From Rikenellaceae bacterium (GTDB lineage Bacteria; Bacteroidota; Bacteroidia; Bacteroidales; Rikenellaceae): a DNA stretch of 64,000 nucleotides. The notes under the pieces are model-generated. The model searched no databases. It saw only the letters and a list, made by a program, of their open reading frames with translations, and had not been told where the DNA came from. Made by a program: the position numbers and the translations under genes. The number at the start of each line of letters is the position of its first letter. Position 1 is the stretch's first letter. This document shows positions 26,637 to 35,000 of the stretch, piece by piece. The stretch lies in the NCBI GenBank assembly GCA_902363575.1, contig CABJAJ010000001.1, positions 248,001 through 312,000 of the forward strand, written 5' to 3'.

Positions 26637-27815
26637 TCAGACGTTTTCTTTCTGGATGAATGCGGTGAAAGTTTTCAGGATGATCTTCAGGTCGAGCAGC
26701 GGCGAAAGGTGTTGGGCATAGTAAATATCCAGCCGCTTGCGCTCCTCCGGGGAGAGCTTGCCCGCGCCGCCGCGCTTTTCGACCTGCCACAGCCCGGTCA
26801 GGCCCGAGGGACACATGAAACGGTCGATGTACTCGTCGCTTGTCAGGTGCTCGGCCTCGTAGAGCGGCAGGGGGCGGTTGCCCACCACCGACATGTCGCC
26901 CCGCAGGATGTTAAAGAGCTGCGGAAGCTCGTCGATGCTGTATTTGCGGATGAAGCGTCCTATGCGTGTGATGCGGGGGTCGTTCTCGAATTTGACGAAG
27001 GCGTTGCGCTGCTCGGTTTCCACCTGTTGCAGGTGTTCCTGCTCGGGGATGACGAAGTCGTCGGAGACCAGCAGCCCCTGCCCGTCGATGGCCGGGATGA
27101 GCCGCTCCACTTCGGCGGGGTCGAGGGCGATGCGTGCGGCCTGCGGCTGCGGCTGCTGCCCGGCGTACTGGTTGAGCTCTTCCATCTCCCGCAGCCGGCT
27201 GTCGGCGTCCGTGCGCATGGAGCGGAACTTGAGGAAGTCGAAGACCCGGTAGTTGCTTCCCACGCGCTTCGAGCGGTAGATGACCGGGCCGGGGCTGTCC
27301 AGCCGTACCGCCACGGCTGTGGCGAGCAGCACCGGCGAGAGGAGCACGATGGCTCCGGCGGAGGCCAGCACGTCGAACGTCCTCTTCCAGAGCGGCATGC
27401 GGAAACCCGTGAGGCGGGGTTGCGCCGTGTGGACGGGTTTGTAACGGAAGGCGTATTCGGTGATGAAGCGGATCGTGCGGTCGAAGGTCGCGGCGTCGGT
27501 GTCCGGACGCAGGGCGCTGTTGGTCCCCGCTTCGAGGTAGGCTTTCCGCTCGGTCGCATCGAGCGTGCCCGTGAGCAGGATGATGGCGCTCTGCGGGTAT
27601 TGCGAGCGGAGCAGCCGGATGTTCTGGAGGTCTATTTTCCGCGTGCGGCGTTCGAAGAGGATGATCGGCCGGGGATCGCCCGAGGCATCCAGCGTGCGGA
27701 TCGCCGAGGGCATGTTGGGGACGACCCGCAGGTGTCCTCCCGCGAGCTGTACGAAGTGGGCGGCGTGGGTGTGCGACCCTGCTCCGGCCTGTATGTAGAT
27801 GATCGGGTGTTTCAA
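26637..27815 (-). CDS. Initiating sugar-phosphate transferase with receiver-like N-terminus
   Basis: A 392-residue fusion. Residues about 140-392 are a bacterial sugar transferase (WbaP/WcaJ type): KRTFDVLASAGAIVLLSP membrane segment, DSPGPVIYRSKRVG, FKFRSM, DELPQLFNILRGDMSVVGNRP and LTGLWQ. This enzyme starts repeat-unit synthesis by loading a hexose-phosphate onto undecaprenyl phosphate. Residues 1-125 look like a receiver domain, but the phospho-acceptor position carries Glu55 (IILFERR) and the usual Lys is Arg103 (ALRPD). About 70 extra residues lie in the middle of the catalytic part (210-275). It overlaps the response regulator gene upstream by four bases. Confidence 0.88.
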   Translation of the reverse strand: MKHPIIYIQAGAGSHTHAAHFVQLAGGHLRVVPNMPSAIRTLDASGDPRPIILFERRTRKIDLQNIRLLRSQYPQSAIILLTGTLDATERKAYLEAGTNSALRPDTDAATFDRTIRFITEYAFRYKPVHTAQPRLTGFRMPLWKRTFDVLASAGAIVLLSPVLLATAVAVRLDSPGPVIYRSKRVGSNYRVFDFLKFRSMRTDADSRLREMEELNQYAGQQPQPQAARIALDPAEVERLIPAIDGQGLLVSDDFVIPEQEHLQQVETEQRNAFVKFENDPRITRIGRFIRKYSIDELPQLFNILRGDMSVVGNRPLPLYEAEHLTSDEYIDRFMCPSGLTGLWQVEKRGGAGKLSPEERKRLDIYYAQHLSPLLDLKIILKTFTAFIQKENV

Positions 27816-28177
27816 ATCAGTTTTTTCACGCGTAGTTTGAGCTCCATCGGATTGAACGGTTTGACGATGTAGTCGTCGGCGCCCGATTCGAGCAGGCGGA
27901 TGCGCTCGGAGGTGCTGTCCTCGCTCGAGAGCATGATGACCGGTATCTGCCTGAACAGTTCGTCCTGTTTGAGCAGCATCAGGAATTCGTCTCCGCGCAT
28001 TTCGGGCATGCGGATATCCGAGACGATCAGATCGGGCATGTTGCCGTCCTGAAGCCAGGCAAGCGCTTTGATCGGGTTGTCGTAAAAGACGATCTCGTAT
28101 TCGTAGCCCAGATAGACGCTCAGAATTTTGGCGATCGATTCTTTGTCGTCCACGATGAGGATTTGTTTCTTATCCAT
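27812..28177 (-). CDS. Single-domain response regulator
   Basis: A 121-residue receiver with no output domain. The acidic pair is at residues 10-11 (LIVDDKES), the phospho-acceptor is Asp54 (IVSDIRMPEM), the Thr/Ser is in MLSSED and the conserved Lys is in DYIVKPFNP. I chose the ATG giving MDKKQILIV; a longer frame adds 24 unrelated residues. It is the first gene of the polysaccharide unit and is translationally coupled to the sugar transferase, suggesting phosphorelay control of polysaccharide initiation through protein contact rather than DNA binding. Confidence 0.92.
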   Translation of the reverse strand: MDKKQILIVDDKESIAKILSVYLGYEYEIVFYDNPIKALAWLQDGNMPDLIVSDIRMPEMRGDEFLMLLKQDELFRQIPVIMLSSEDSTSERIRLLESGADDYIVKPFNPMELKLRVKKLI

Positions 28178-28551
28178 GTCGTTCAATTGTTGTCGAGTTA
28201 GTCCGTTCTCCCGTCTGCACACCATCGAACCGTTCCGATGTACGGGCATCGGACGGTTGCTGTATGGGATATCGTCGGCTCGTGTGCTTGTGCGGGGGTT
28301 ATATCGGTTCGTAAAGATAGTGATTATTTATCCCTTTGAACCGCTATCGGATAAAAAAATGCGAATTAACACGGCAAAAATGCACAATTTTCTGGTTTTT
28401 ATCCCTATCTTGGCCTATCGATTTCCTGCATAAAATTCGGATTTTTCGCGTATTGTTTTTGTAACCAGCGAGTTGTGTTGTTGCCGATCGGATGCCGTTT
28501 TCGGGCCGTTCCGGACGGATGCGCCGCAACCCGGAAGTCATATCCAAAGTG
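28178..28551. other. Divergent regulatory region of the two receiver genes
   Basis: No gene is seen. On the minus strand TATCTTTA (28319-28312) is a near-match to the -7 box for the polysaccharide unit, giving a leader of about 130 bases. The plus-strand side is AT-rich from about 28320 to 28480, consistent with a promoter for the receiver-kinase pair, but no clean element can be fixed. Confidence 0.4.
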
Positions 28552-29136
28552 ATGGAAAAGAGAGAGATCGTGGGTATATTCCGCCGTATGGCGCTTTTCG
28601 GCCGGATCGCGGCCGGCAGAGGGGCTGTCCGGGCTTCGGTCGGGGCATTGCTTGCGCATGCCGCATTGCGGCCGTCGCCGTGCATGGCGTTCGCGGGTCC
28701 GGGCGAACCGCTGTCGGACCCGTCGCGGAGCGGAGTAGCGGATGATGCGGCCGCTTCGGAGGCTGCGGGTCGGGACGCGCGGCCGCTCGTGCTCGTTGCC
28801 GAGGACAATGCCGGCAACTACCGGCTTATCGAGGTGATACTGCGCAGCGCCTACCGGCTGCAACATGCGCTCAATGGACAGGAGGCGGTCGAGATGTTCG
28901 ACCGCGAGCGTCCCGATATCGTGCTGATGGATATTAACATGCCCGTGATGGACGGGTACGAGGCGCTGCGCCTGATCCGCGAGCGCGACACGAAGGTGCC
29001 GGTGATCGCCCTTACGGCCTATGCCTTCGACTCCGACCTGCAGAAGATGCTCGAATGCGGGTTCGACTCCTGCATGACCAAGCCGATCAACGTGGGCGGT
29101 ATCAAGGCGCTGATCGAATCCCAACTCCATAAATAA
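28552..29136 (+). CDS. Response regulator receiver protein
   Basis: The last ~120 residues form a receiver: [16 protein letters not shown], phospho-acceptor Asp127 ([13 protein letters not shown]), LTAYAF and the MTKPIN lysine. This type usually pairs with hybrid kinases. The upstream ~75 residues are Ala/Arg/Gly-rich and unlike a domain, so the start is uncertain: ATGs at 28492 and 28552 are possible, and a GTG near 28781 would give a receiver alone. It ends 13 bases before the histidine kinase gene, so they form an operon. Confidence 0.8.
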   Translation: MEKREIVGIFRRMALFGRIAAGRGAVRASVGALLAHAALRPSPCMAFAGPGEPLSDPSRSGVADDAAASEAAGRDARPLVLVAEDNAGNYRLIEVILRSAYRLQHALNGQEAVEMFDRERPDIVLMDINMPVMDGYEALRLIRERDTKVPVIALTAYAFDSDLQKMLECGFDSCMTKPINVGGIKALIESQLHK

Positions 29137-29149
29137 CCCCGACCGACCC

Positions 29150-31177
29150 ATGACCCCCGCCATGACCCGACTCTTCCGCCTCCTGCTTCTGTTTCTTCTG
29201 CCGGCTCTGCTGTTGCCGATGCCCGGGCGGGGCGGCACGGATGACGCCGAGCGCGGGCGTATTCTGATTATCTCCTCCTATAACCCCGACACGCGGCGCA
29301 TGTCGAGTTTTACGACCGAATTCGAGCAGCAGATCCTCCGTTCGGGCGTCCCCTACGATATTTTCATCGAGAACCTCGAGTGCAAGGGCATCAGCGATGC
29401 CCCTGTCTGGATCGGCCACATGGACCGCATCCTCGAACGGTACGAGCAGCATAACCTCAAGGCCGTCATCCTGCTCGGACAGGAGGCGTGGGCCTCCTTC
29501 ATCTCTTTGGGCCGTTTCCCGCAGGGGGTGGCTTTCTTCGGGTGCTTCGCCAGCTCCAACGGTGTGATGCTGCCCCATGCGGATACCGTCTGTTTTCCGC
29601 GCTGGAACCCCGCCTCGGCCGACCTGATGCGGGTTGCCGACAGTACGGGCATGGGCGGCGGGATGCTCAACCGGTACGATGTGCCGCGCAATATCGAACT
29701 CATCACCTCGATCTTTCCCGAGGTGCGCAACATCGCCTTCGTCTCGGACAATACCTACGGGGGCATTTCGCTTCAGGCCCTCGTGCGCAAGGAGATGGAG
29801 AAATTCCCCGAGCTCAACCTGGTGCTCATCGACAGCCGGCACGAGGAGGACGAGATCCGGCAGACGATGGCCGCGCTGCCCAGGACGACGGCCGTGCTGC
29901 TGGGCACGTGGCGCGTGGGCAGCGACGGGCAGTACCTCATGCAGAGTTCGTTGCAGGAGCTCGTGCGGCTGAACCCCCACCTGCCGGTCTTCTCGCTCAC
30001 GGGTACGGGGATCGGCACGGTGGCCGTCGGCGGTTACGTCCCCGTGTACGACAATGGCGCTGCCCAGATCGCGCGGCAGATCGCCTCCTCCTATTTCGAC
30101 GGCACGGGCAAGGCGCACATCCACCTGACCGACGGAGAGTACCGTTTCGACGCGAAGAAGCTCCGCGAGTCGAAAATCCCGGAATACAACCTCCCCGAGG
30201 GGAGCGTGATCGAGGATACGACGGCCGCCAAGCTGGTCAAGTACTCCCATTACATCGACATTCTGGTGGCCCTGCTTGCGGCTCTGGCCGTGCTGCTGGG
30301 CTTCGTGGTGCTGCTCTACATCCGTTCGCGGCGCCTGCAACGCCTGCTCGCACGCCGCGAGGAGGAGCTCGTGGTAGCGAAGGAGCGGGCCGAGGAGTCG
30401 GACATGCTCAAGTCGGCATTCCTGGCCAACATGAGCCACGAAATCCGCACGCCGATGAACGCCATCGTGGGTTTCTCGACGCTCATGCAGGAGGGCGACC
30501 TCACCCCCGAAGAGCGGCACGAGTACTGCTCGATCGTGGTCAATAACTCGGAGATGCTGCTCACGCTGCTCAACGACATCCTGGACATATCGAGCCTCGA
30601 ATGCGGCAAGTACAAATTCAACTACGCCGAGGAGGATATCGTGCAGATTTGCCAGCATGTGATCCTCACCACGGCCCATACGCGGCAGCAGGGCGTCGAA
30701 TGTCGCTTCGATCCCCCGTGCGAGTCCTATAAGCTTTATACCGACGGACACCGCCTCTCGCAAATCCTTATCAACCTGATGACCAACGCCGGGAAATTCA
30801 CCTCCCAGGGGAGCATCACCATCGGGTTCGAGGTGCGCGAAAAGGAGAACCGCGTGCAGTTTTTCGTCGCGGATACAGGCAGCGGCATCGCCCGCGAGAA
30901 ACAGGATATGGTGTTCAACCGTTTCGAGAAGCTCGGCGGCCATAAGAACGGCACGGGGCTGGGACTGGCCATTTGCCGCCAGATCGCGGTGATCTTCGGT
31001 GGCGAAATCCACGTCGATCCCGACTATACCGGGGGTGCGCGGTTCGTCTTTTCGCACCCGATACGGTCCGAAAAGCCCCGTCAGGGGCCGGACCGTGAGG
31101 GGGGGGGGGATTTTGACCGCCCCGACAACCGACAGACTTTGAAATTGGGTCCCTGCGGCTCCCTGCGGCGGGCGTAA
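29150..31177 (+). CDS. Sensor histidine kinase with periplasmic binding-like sensor
   Basis: A 675-residue membrane kinase. It has a signal segment (about 8-25), a periplasmic ABC substrate-binding-like domain (about 36-365; [13 protein letters not shown] at its start), one transmembrane helix (about 370-395), a short coiled coil, HisKA with His430 ([14 protein letters not shown]) and a HATPase ([25 protein letters not shown]). Its likely partner is the receiver encoded just upstream. The 11-base G tract at 31099-31109 lies in the last codons, after the kinase domain. The final ~30 residues are low-complexity and would change if the tract slipped. Confidence 0.92.
   Translation: MTPAMTRLFRLLLLFLLPALLLPMPGRGGTDDAERGRILIISSYNPDTRRMSSFTTEFEQQILRSGVPYDIFIENLECKGISDAPVWIGHMDRILERYEQHNLKAVILLGQEAWASFISLGRFPQGVAFFGCFASSNGVMLPHADTVCFPRWNPASADLMRVADSTGMGGGMLNRYDVPRNIELITSIFPEVRNIAFVSDNTYGGISLQALVRKEMEKFPELNLVLIDSRHEEDEIRQTMAALPRTTAVLLGTWRVGSDGQYLMQSSLQELVRLNPHLPVFSLTGTGIGTVAVGGYVPVYDNGAAQIARQIASSYFDGTGKAHIHLTDGEYRFDAKKLRESKIPEYNLPEGSVIEDTTAAKLVKYSHYIDILVALLAALAVLLGFVVLLYIRSRRLQRLLARREEELVVAKERAEESDMLKSAFLANMSHEIRTPMNAIVGFSTLMQEGDLTPEERHEYCSIVVNNSEMLLTLLNDILDISSLECGKYKFNYAEEDIVQICQHVILTTAHTRQQGVECRFDPPCESYKLYTDGHRLSQILINLMTNAGKFTSQGSITIGFEVREKENRVQFFVADTGSGIAREKQDMVFNRFEKLGGHKNGTGLGLAICRQIAVIFGGEIHVDPDYTGGARFVFSHPIRSEKPRQGPDREGGGDFDRPDNRQTLKLGPCGSLRRA
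31099..31109 (+). repeat. G11 homopolymer in the 3' end of the histidine kinase gene
   Basis: Eleven consecutive G within the coding frame, close to the stop. One base less would end the protein about 15 codons later; one base more would end it three codons after the tract. The kinase core would stay intact in all cases. Confidence 0.9.
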
Positions 31178-31400
31178 CCGTGAGCTGCTTACGGGCGCAA
31201 GATGCCCGGTCGGTGGCGGGTTCGATGCCGGGTTGCCGCCGCATACCGCGACGTATTGCCCACCGCAGCACGGCCGCCTCAGCGGGCGGAAACCTTTCCC
31301 TGTCCGCTCCGTGTCGTGTTGTCCGCGCCGGACTTGTGTCTGGGGCTTCGGGCGCCCAGCAATGACGGCAGGGTGCAGTGTTAAAGCATCAGGTCCCCTG
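31178..31400. other. Intergenic region without recognised features
   Basis: GC-rich sequence between the histidine kinase gene and the methyltransferase promoter. Short open frames here have no start signals or family resemblance. Confidence 0.5.
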
Positions 31401-31431
31401 TTTTCCGCACCGGAAAATTTTCGTATCTTTG
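31401..31431 (+). promoter_or_regulatory. Promoter of the methyltransferase gene
   Basis: TATCTTTG at 31424-31431 with a TTTT at 31401-31404 at 19 bases. The transcript would have a leader of about 180 bases before the chosen ATG. Confidence 0.6.
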
Positions 31432-31439
31432 CGCCATGT

Positions 31440-31616
31440 TACGTGATTTCCTGAAACCGGATTCGGTGAGGTAAACAAACTGCGTCGGCGACGCGGTTTG
31501 TCCTGTCGTGTGCTCCCGGATGACTCTTTCCGGGAGGTGTTTCCCTGTTATTTTAACCCGTGTGCATGGACGAAGCAGAACAAGGCGCTTCCGTGCACGC
31601 ACAATTTTCTTCGGAA
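31440..31616 (+). promoter_or_regulatory. Structured leader of the methyltransferase mRNA
   Basis: Two stable hairpins: an 11-base stem with a three-base loop at 31476-31500 (arms beginning CAAACTGCGTC) and a 7-base stem at 31513-31536 (CTCCCGG/CCGGGAG). This could be a cis-regulatory RNA. It does not match a riboswitch I can name. Confidence 0.45.
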
Positions 31617-32396
31617 ATGAACAACGAAAATCAAACGATCCGCGGTATCGACGTCGATCTGATCTGCGAATTTTTCCTCAACACCCGGCGGCAGGGGCCA
31701 GGAAGCCCTGAAGCAACCCTGCGGGCCCTGAGCTTTATCGACGGCCTGACCGACGAATCCCGCATCGCCGACCTCGGCTGCGGCACGGGCGGCCAGACCA
31801 TGACGCTGGCCCGCCATGCGCCGGGGCATGTCACGGGGCTCGACTTTTACCCCGGATTCATCGAGCGGTTCAACGCGAACGCCCGCGGCGCGAACCTCGG
31901 CGACCGGGTGAAGGGGGTCGTCGGCTCGATGGACGACCTGCCGTTCCGGGAGGGAGAACTCGACCTGATCTGGTCGGAGGGGGCCATCTACAATATCGGC
32001 TTCGAGCGGGGGCTTCGCGAGTGGCGCAGGTACCTCCGGCCGGGTGGCTTCCTCGCCGTCACCGAAGCCTCGTGGTTCACCGACGAGCGGCCGGCCGAGA
32101 TCCACGATTACTGGATGGAGATGTACCCCGGCATCGACACGATTCCCGGCAAGGTCGCCCTGGTGCAGCGGGCGGGTTACCTCCCCGTGGCAACCTTCGT
32201 GCTGCCGGAAAACTGCTGGACGGAACACTATTACGCCCCGCTCGCAAAGGCCCGGGAGCTGTTCCTGCGCAAGTATGCGGGAAACGCAACCGCCGAGGAG
32301 CTGGTGGCGTTCCAGCGGCAGGAGGAGGCGCTGTACGACAAATACAAGGCCTTTTACGGTTACGTGTTCTACATTGCCAAAAAGACGGGGGAGTGA
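31617..32396 (+). CDS. Class I SAM-dependent methyltransferase
   Basis: A 259-residue Rossmann-fold methyltransferase. The SAM-binding motif I is [16 protein letters not shown], followed by [12 protein letters not shown], the motif around GSMDDLPF and [11 protein letters not shown]. This version, starting near [11 protein letters not shown] and with [18 protein letters not shown], is common in Bacteroidetes; its substrate is unknown. I chose the ATG giving [10 protein letters not shown] from this family pattern; in-frame upstream starts at 31560 (GTG) and 31566 (ATG) exist. A long structured leader precedes it. Confidence 0.85.
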   Translation: MNNENQTIRGIDVDLICEFFLNTRRQGPGSPEATLRALSFIDGLTDESRIADLGCGTGGQTMTLARHAPGHVTGLDFYPGFIERFNANARGANLGDRVKGVVGSMDDLPFREGELDLIWSEGAIYNIGFERGLREWRRYLRPGGFLAVTEASWFTDERPAEIHDYWMEMYPGIDTIPGKVALVQRAGYLPVATFVLPENCWTEHYYAPLAKARELFLRKYAGNATAEELVAFQRQEEALYDKYKAFYGYVFYIAKKTGE

Positions 32397-32630
32397 CCGG
32401 ATCGCTTGCGGTCGAACCGCCGGGGGCGTGGCGTGCAGTGGCCGGACACGTGGGGTCGAACCGCCGGGAGACGTAGCGTGCGATGGCCCGAACATGCGGG
32501 GCGCAGCGGCGCGGCCGACCGGCGGGTGTAGCCATGCGTTACGGTCGTTCCGACGCGGTACGGCGCGGGGCTCCGTCGGGAGCGTGCCCGCGCTGTTTTT
32601 TGTGCAACGCACTTGCGCCGGGCTGATGCC

Positions 32631-33206
32631 CTATTCGGCGGCGAAGTTGTCCCGGCACGGGAGCAGGCCGTCGGTGTCGTCGCCCGTTGCCGCGCGGTAG
32701 AGCGCCAGCAGCCGGTCGAAGTCCCGGCCGTAGTCGTCGGGGTTTCGGAGCGGTACGTCGGGCAGGTCGATCCCCAGCTCGCGGCAGCGGGCGACCACGG
32801 CCAGCAATTGCTGCATCTCCCAGAACAGCAGCCCCAGCGCACAGTCGGGGTTGCGCAGCGCCCGCCCGGGTCGGATGTCCCGCAGACGGATGAATGGAAC
32901 GCACCGCCTCCGCGCATGGCGCCAGCAGAGGAAGCAGAGCACCACGAAAGGCGTGCAGGTGTGGAGCGTGCCCGCCGCCACGCAACGCATCATCTGCTCG
33001 TAACAGACATCGAACGGGTCGCGGATAAGCCACTCGCGCAGCAAGCGGTCGGGTAGCGTCGAGGCGGTCAGCCTCCTGCCCCGCTCGAGGATGTAGGCCA
33101 TGCTCCGCAGCGCGGCGGGGCCGAAATCGGGATACCGCCGCCGCAGTTTCGCCCGCCGCCAGCGACGGCGCCACAGGGCAAAGCGGATTGTGAGCGGGCT
33201 GCGCAT
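32631..33206 (-). CDS. Unrecognised 191-residue protein
   Basis: I do not recognise this protein. It begins with a very basic segment (Arg-rich, about 1-25), has a hydrophobic Cys-rich centre (about 70-105; VVLCFLCWRHARRR) and a C-terminal region resembling an alpha-helical domain with DPDDYGRDFDRLLALY-like spacing. There is no signal peptide. Codon use matches the GC-rich host genes. It is convergent with the methyltransferase gene, 234 bases away. Confidence 0.55.
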   Translation of the reverse strand: MRSPLTIRFALWRRRWRRAKLRRRYPDFGPAALRSMAYILERGRRLTASTLPDRLLREWLIRDPFDVCYEQMMRCVAAGTLHTCTPFVVLCFLCWRHARRRCVPFIRLRDIRPGRALRNPDCALGLLFWEMQQLLAVVARCRELGIDLPDVPLRNPDDYGRDFDRLLALYRAATGDDTDGLLPCRDNFAAE

Positions 33207-33410
33207 ACGCCTAACTGCTGCGGTTCGGGCGGCACCGCAACGGGATGACGGTTACAGATGACCCGGAGGGAGAGCGAAAAATGGGGCGTGATGGGCGCAC
33301 ACGGGCCGCTCGTGCCAAACCGATCGGCTCCCCTTGCCGGTGCGCGACGCGGATGGAGCCGAAAGAACGGCAATCGGGGCTGGCGGAGAGCGGGTAAGCG
33401 GTTGCGGAAG
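33207..33410. other. Intergenic region without recognised features
   Basis: Together with the hairpin-rich stretch that follows, it forms a 1-kb region without a credible protein gene. Open frames on both strands here have Pro/Arg/Gly-biased translations typical of non-coding GC-rich DNA. Confidence 0.5.
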
Positions 33411-33480
33411 AAAAAAGGGGGCGGTCAGATTCATTCCATAATGGCCCAAACTTATATCTATGTAAATAACGACCGCCCCC
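33411..33480 (-). terminator. Terminator-like hairpin H1
   Basis: On the minus strand a perfect 10-base GC stem (GGGGGCGGTC / GACCGCCCCC, arms 33471-33480 and 33417-33426) with a loop of about 44 bases is followed by TTTTTT. The long loop is unusual for a simple terminator and is shared in style with H2 and with the two ncRNA ends. Confidence 0.6.
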
Positions 33481-33604
33481 TGTAACGACAGGGCAAGGTA
33501 TGGTTGTGTAGGTGAATACTGCGGAAAAACCGATGGCGGCAGCGGAGTCCCGGCGGGAAGACGAGACCCCGTCGGCAACCCCGCTGCCTGACGCATCGGT
33601 TGTG

Positions 33605-33679
33605 AAAAAAACGGGGGCGGCGGAAAGGATGATTTGCTCTTGCCCAAAACAACCTGAAAATGAAGATTTTGCCGCCCCC
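33605..33679 (-). terminator. Terminator-like hairpin H2
   Basis: Minus-strand 9-base GC stem (GGGGGCGGC / GCCGCCCCC, arms 33671-33679 and 33613-33621), a loop of about 49 bases containing GGTTGTTTTGGGC, then a T-rich tract. The loop resembles that of the ncRNA1 3' hairpin. Confidence 0.6.
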
Positions 33680-33875
33680 GAGGGGTTCGACCCGGCCCTG
33701 ACCCCGGCCCCGCTTCCGGCCGCACCGCCGCCCGGCGGCCGGTGGCCGCCGAAGCGCATGGAGGGGAGAGGGATGAAAGACCGTGACATGATGCCGAAAG
33801 TTGGAGGTTTGACGCTGATCCCCGGCGGCGGAATCCGCTGCCGGCGATCGGTTTCCCTTTGACCCGGCCCGATCG

Positions 33876-34156
33876 AAAAGAAAGGGCGCAGGATGCAATT
33901 TCTCACGGAAGGCCTTGCAAAACCTTAAAGCGAAAATTGCCCCTACGCCCAAGCCGCCTGCGACACGGAGTGCCGCAGGCATAACATTGGGTTTCAGACA
34001 AATTTTACATCGCTTTATAAACCCGCCATATTTTGAAATATAGCAGTTTGCAAGTTTACCGTGGATGCAAAGGTTTGTCTTAACCTCTGTCTATGTTACT
34101 TTGCCGTAATTACCCGGCAAAGGTAGCATAAATATTGTGTCAAATTTTTAAAGTTC
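33876..34156 (-). ncRNA. Candidate structured RNA, copy 1 (divergent from XRE1)
   Basis: An inferred minus-strand transcript of about 280 nt. A TATATTTG box lies at 34170-34163; the 3' end is a long-loop hairpin (arms 33942-33950 and 33884-33892) followed by TTTCTTTT. Internal features shared with copy 2 are a CTACCTTTGCC-GGTAATTACG block, GGTTAAGACAAACC, GTCTGAAA-CCAATG, a GCCTGCG/CGCAGGC hairpin, and CTTGGGCGTA. The CCCAA/TTGGG arms enclose the hairpin. No open frame of note runs through it. Transcription is not shown. Confidence 0.55.
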
Positions 34157-34162
34157 AACGCA

Positions 34163-34170
34163 CAAATATA
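34163..34170 (-). promoter_or_regulatory. Putative -7 element of ncRNA copy 1
   Basis: Minus-strand TATATTTG. The expected -33 region falls on the palindrome at 34188-34201. The same element type (TATCTTTG) occurs at exactly the same distance, 45 bases, from the conserved CTACCTTTG block in copy 2. Confidence 0.55.
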
Positions 34171-34187
34171 CGAAAAATTCGGGATTC

Positions 34188-34201
34188 GGTCTAATTAGAC
34201 C
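34188..34201. promoter_or_regulatory. Perfect 14-base palindrome, candidate XRE1 operator
   Basis: GGTCTAATTAGACC lies nine bases before the XRE1 start and over the -33 region of the divergent ncRNA promoter, the place expected for an autoregulatory operator. Binding is inferred. Confidence 0.6.
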
Positions 34202-34209
34202 GACTAAAA

Positions 34210-34479
34210 ATGTCCAAACATATCTTTTTTTGTAAAAATTATACCATCCTGAAACTGCCGGATCAAATACTGTTGGATTTAATAGCTCGAAGAATGCGGG
34301 AAATTCGGGAGCATCACCACCATACCCAAGAGTATTTGACCGAAAATGCCCATCTCCATCTATCGCATTACGAACACGGGCGGAAGCTCCCGACCTTAGG
34401 GTCGATTGTTAAATTCTGCCGGTATTACAACCTGTCTCTTAAGGAATTTTTCGGGGAAATGACCTACCCGAAAGAGTAA
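34210..34479 (+). CDS. Small XRE-family regulator (XRE1)
   Basis: An 89-residue protein with a single helix-turn-helix of the Cro/CI type: IARRMREIREHHHHTQEYL, then the recognition region HLHLSHYEHGRKLPTLGSI and the closing helix FCRYYNLSLKEFF. It likely binds the palindrome just upstream and controls the divergent RNA and itself. It is paralogous to the protein at 35001. GC content is well below that of the host genes, which suggests horizontal transfer. Confidence 0.85.
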   Translation: MSKHIFFCKNYTILKLPDQILLDLIARRMREIREHHHHTQEYLTENAHLHLSHYEHGRKLPTLGSIVKFCRYYNLSLKEFFGEMTYPKE

Positions 34480-34640
34480 TCTTCGCAAAAGAGGACATTG
34501 TACCCGTCGGTCGCCGGGGCGCGGATTGGTGTCGAGGGCGGAAAACGGTGTCATCATACCAGGCATCAGCAATTTGTTTCAATCCCCGGCCCGCCGGTTT
34601 TCTGCGGTCGGCGATCGATCCGCCTTTGATCCGGCACGAC
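34480..34640. other. Spacer between XRE1 and ncRNA copy 2
   Basis: No gene seen. It separates the XRE1 stop from the terminator of the second RNA copy, which is read towards it. Confidence 0.5.
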
Positions 34641-34918
34641 TGAAGAAAGGCGCAGGTACAAACTCCCCAGACGGCCTTCGGATGCACGAAATCGGTTGTT
34701 TGCCCTTACGCCCAAACCGCCTGCTTGCTGCGTGCCGCAAGCCCGACATTGGATTTCAGACCAATTACGCCGGCTCCCTAAACTGGCTTTAACCTCTGAA
34801 TCGGTCGTGTGCAAATTTTCCGAATCGCATACCGGTTTGTCTTACCCGATGTTTAGGTTGCTTTCTCGTAATTACCAGGCAAAGGTAGCATAATTTTAAT
34901 TTTCATTACTTCATGTTT
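34641..34918 (-). ncRNA. Candidate structured RNA, copy 2 (divergent from XRE2)
   Basis: An inferred minus-strand transcript of about 278 nt, nearly the same length as copy 1. The -7 box is TATCTTTG at 34932-34925; the 3' hairpin has arms 34698-34712 and 34649-34663, followed by TTTCTT. It shares the CTACCTTTGCC-GGTAATTACG block, GGGTAAGACAAACC, GGTCTGAAATCCAATG and GGTTTGGGCGTAAGGGC. The internal hairpin is GCTTGC/GCAAGC where copy 1 has GCCTGC/GCAGGC, a compensatory base-pair change that supports a conserved RNA fold. Confidence 0.55.
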
Positions 34919-34924
34919 CTGGCA

Positions 34925-34932
34925 CAAAGATA
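34925..34932 (-). promoter_or_regulatory. Putative -7 element of ncRNA copy 2
   Basis: Minus-strand TATCTTTG, placed as in copy 1. An imperfect dyad TTACC-TCA-agg-TGA-GTAA at 34950-34967 lies between it and XRE2 and may be the XRE2 operator. Confidence 0.5.
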
Positions 34933-35000
34933 GTATTATTTCTCAAAACTTACCTCAAGGTGAGTAAAGAAAAAGTGAATTAGGGTGTTATTTTGTAAAT

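Noticed and set aside
28492..28780. N-terminal functional domain of the second response regulator
   Set aside because: The residues before the receiver are Ala/Arg/Gly-rich with no domain pattern, and the start codon is uncertain. Annotated only as an uncertain extension.
33211..33906. Open frame of 231 codons on the minus strand across the hairpin region
   Set aside because: Its translation is Pro/Arg/Ser-biased with no family resemblance, and it runs through two terminator-like hairpins and into the ncRNA copy 1 end. It is better explained by GC-rich non-coding sequence.
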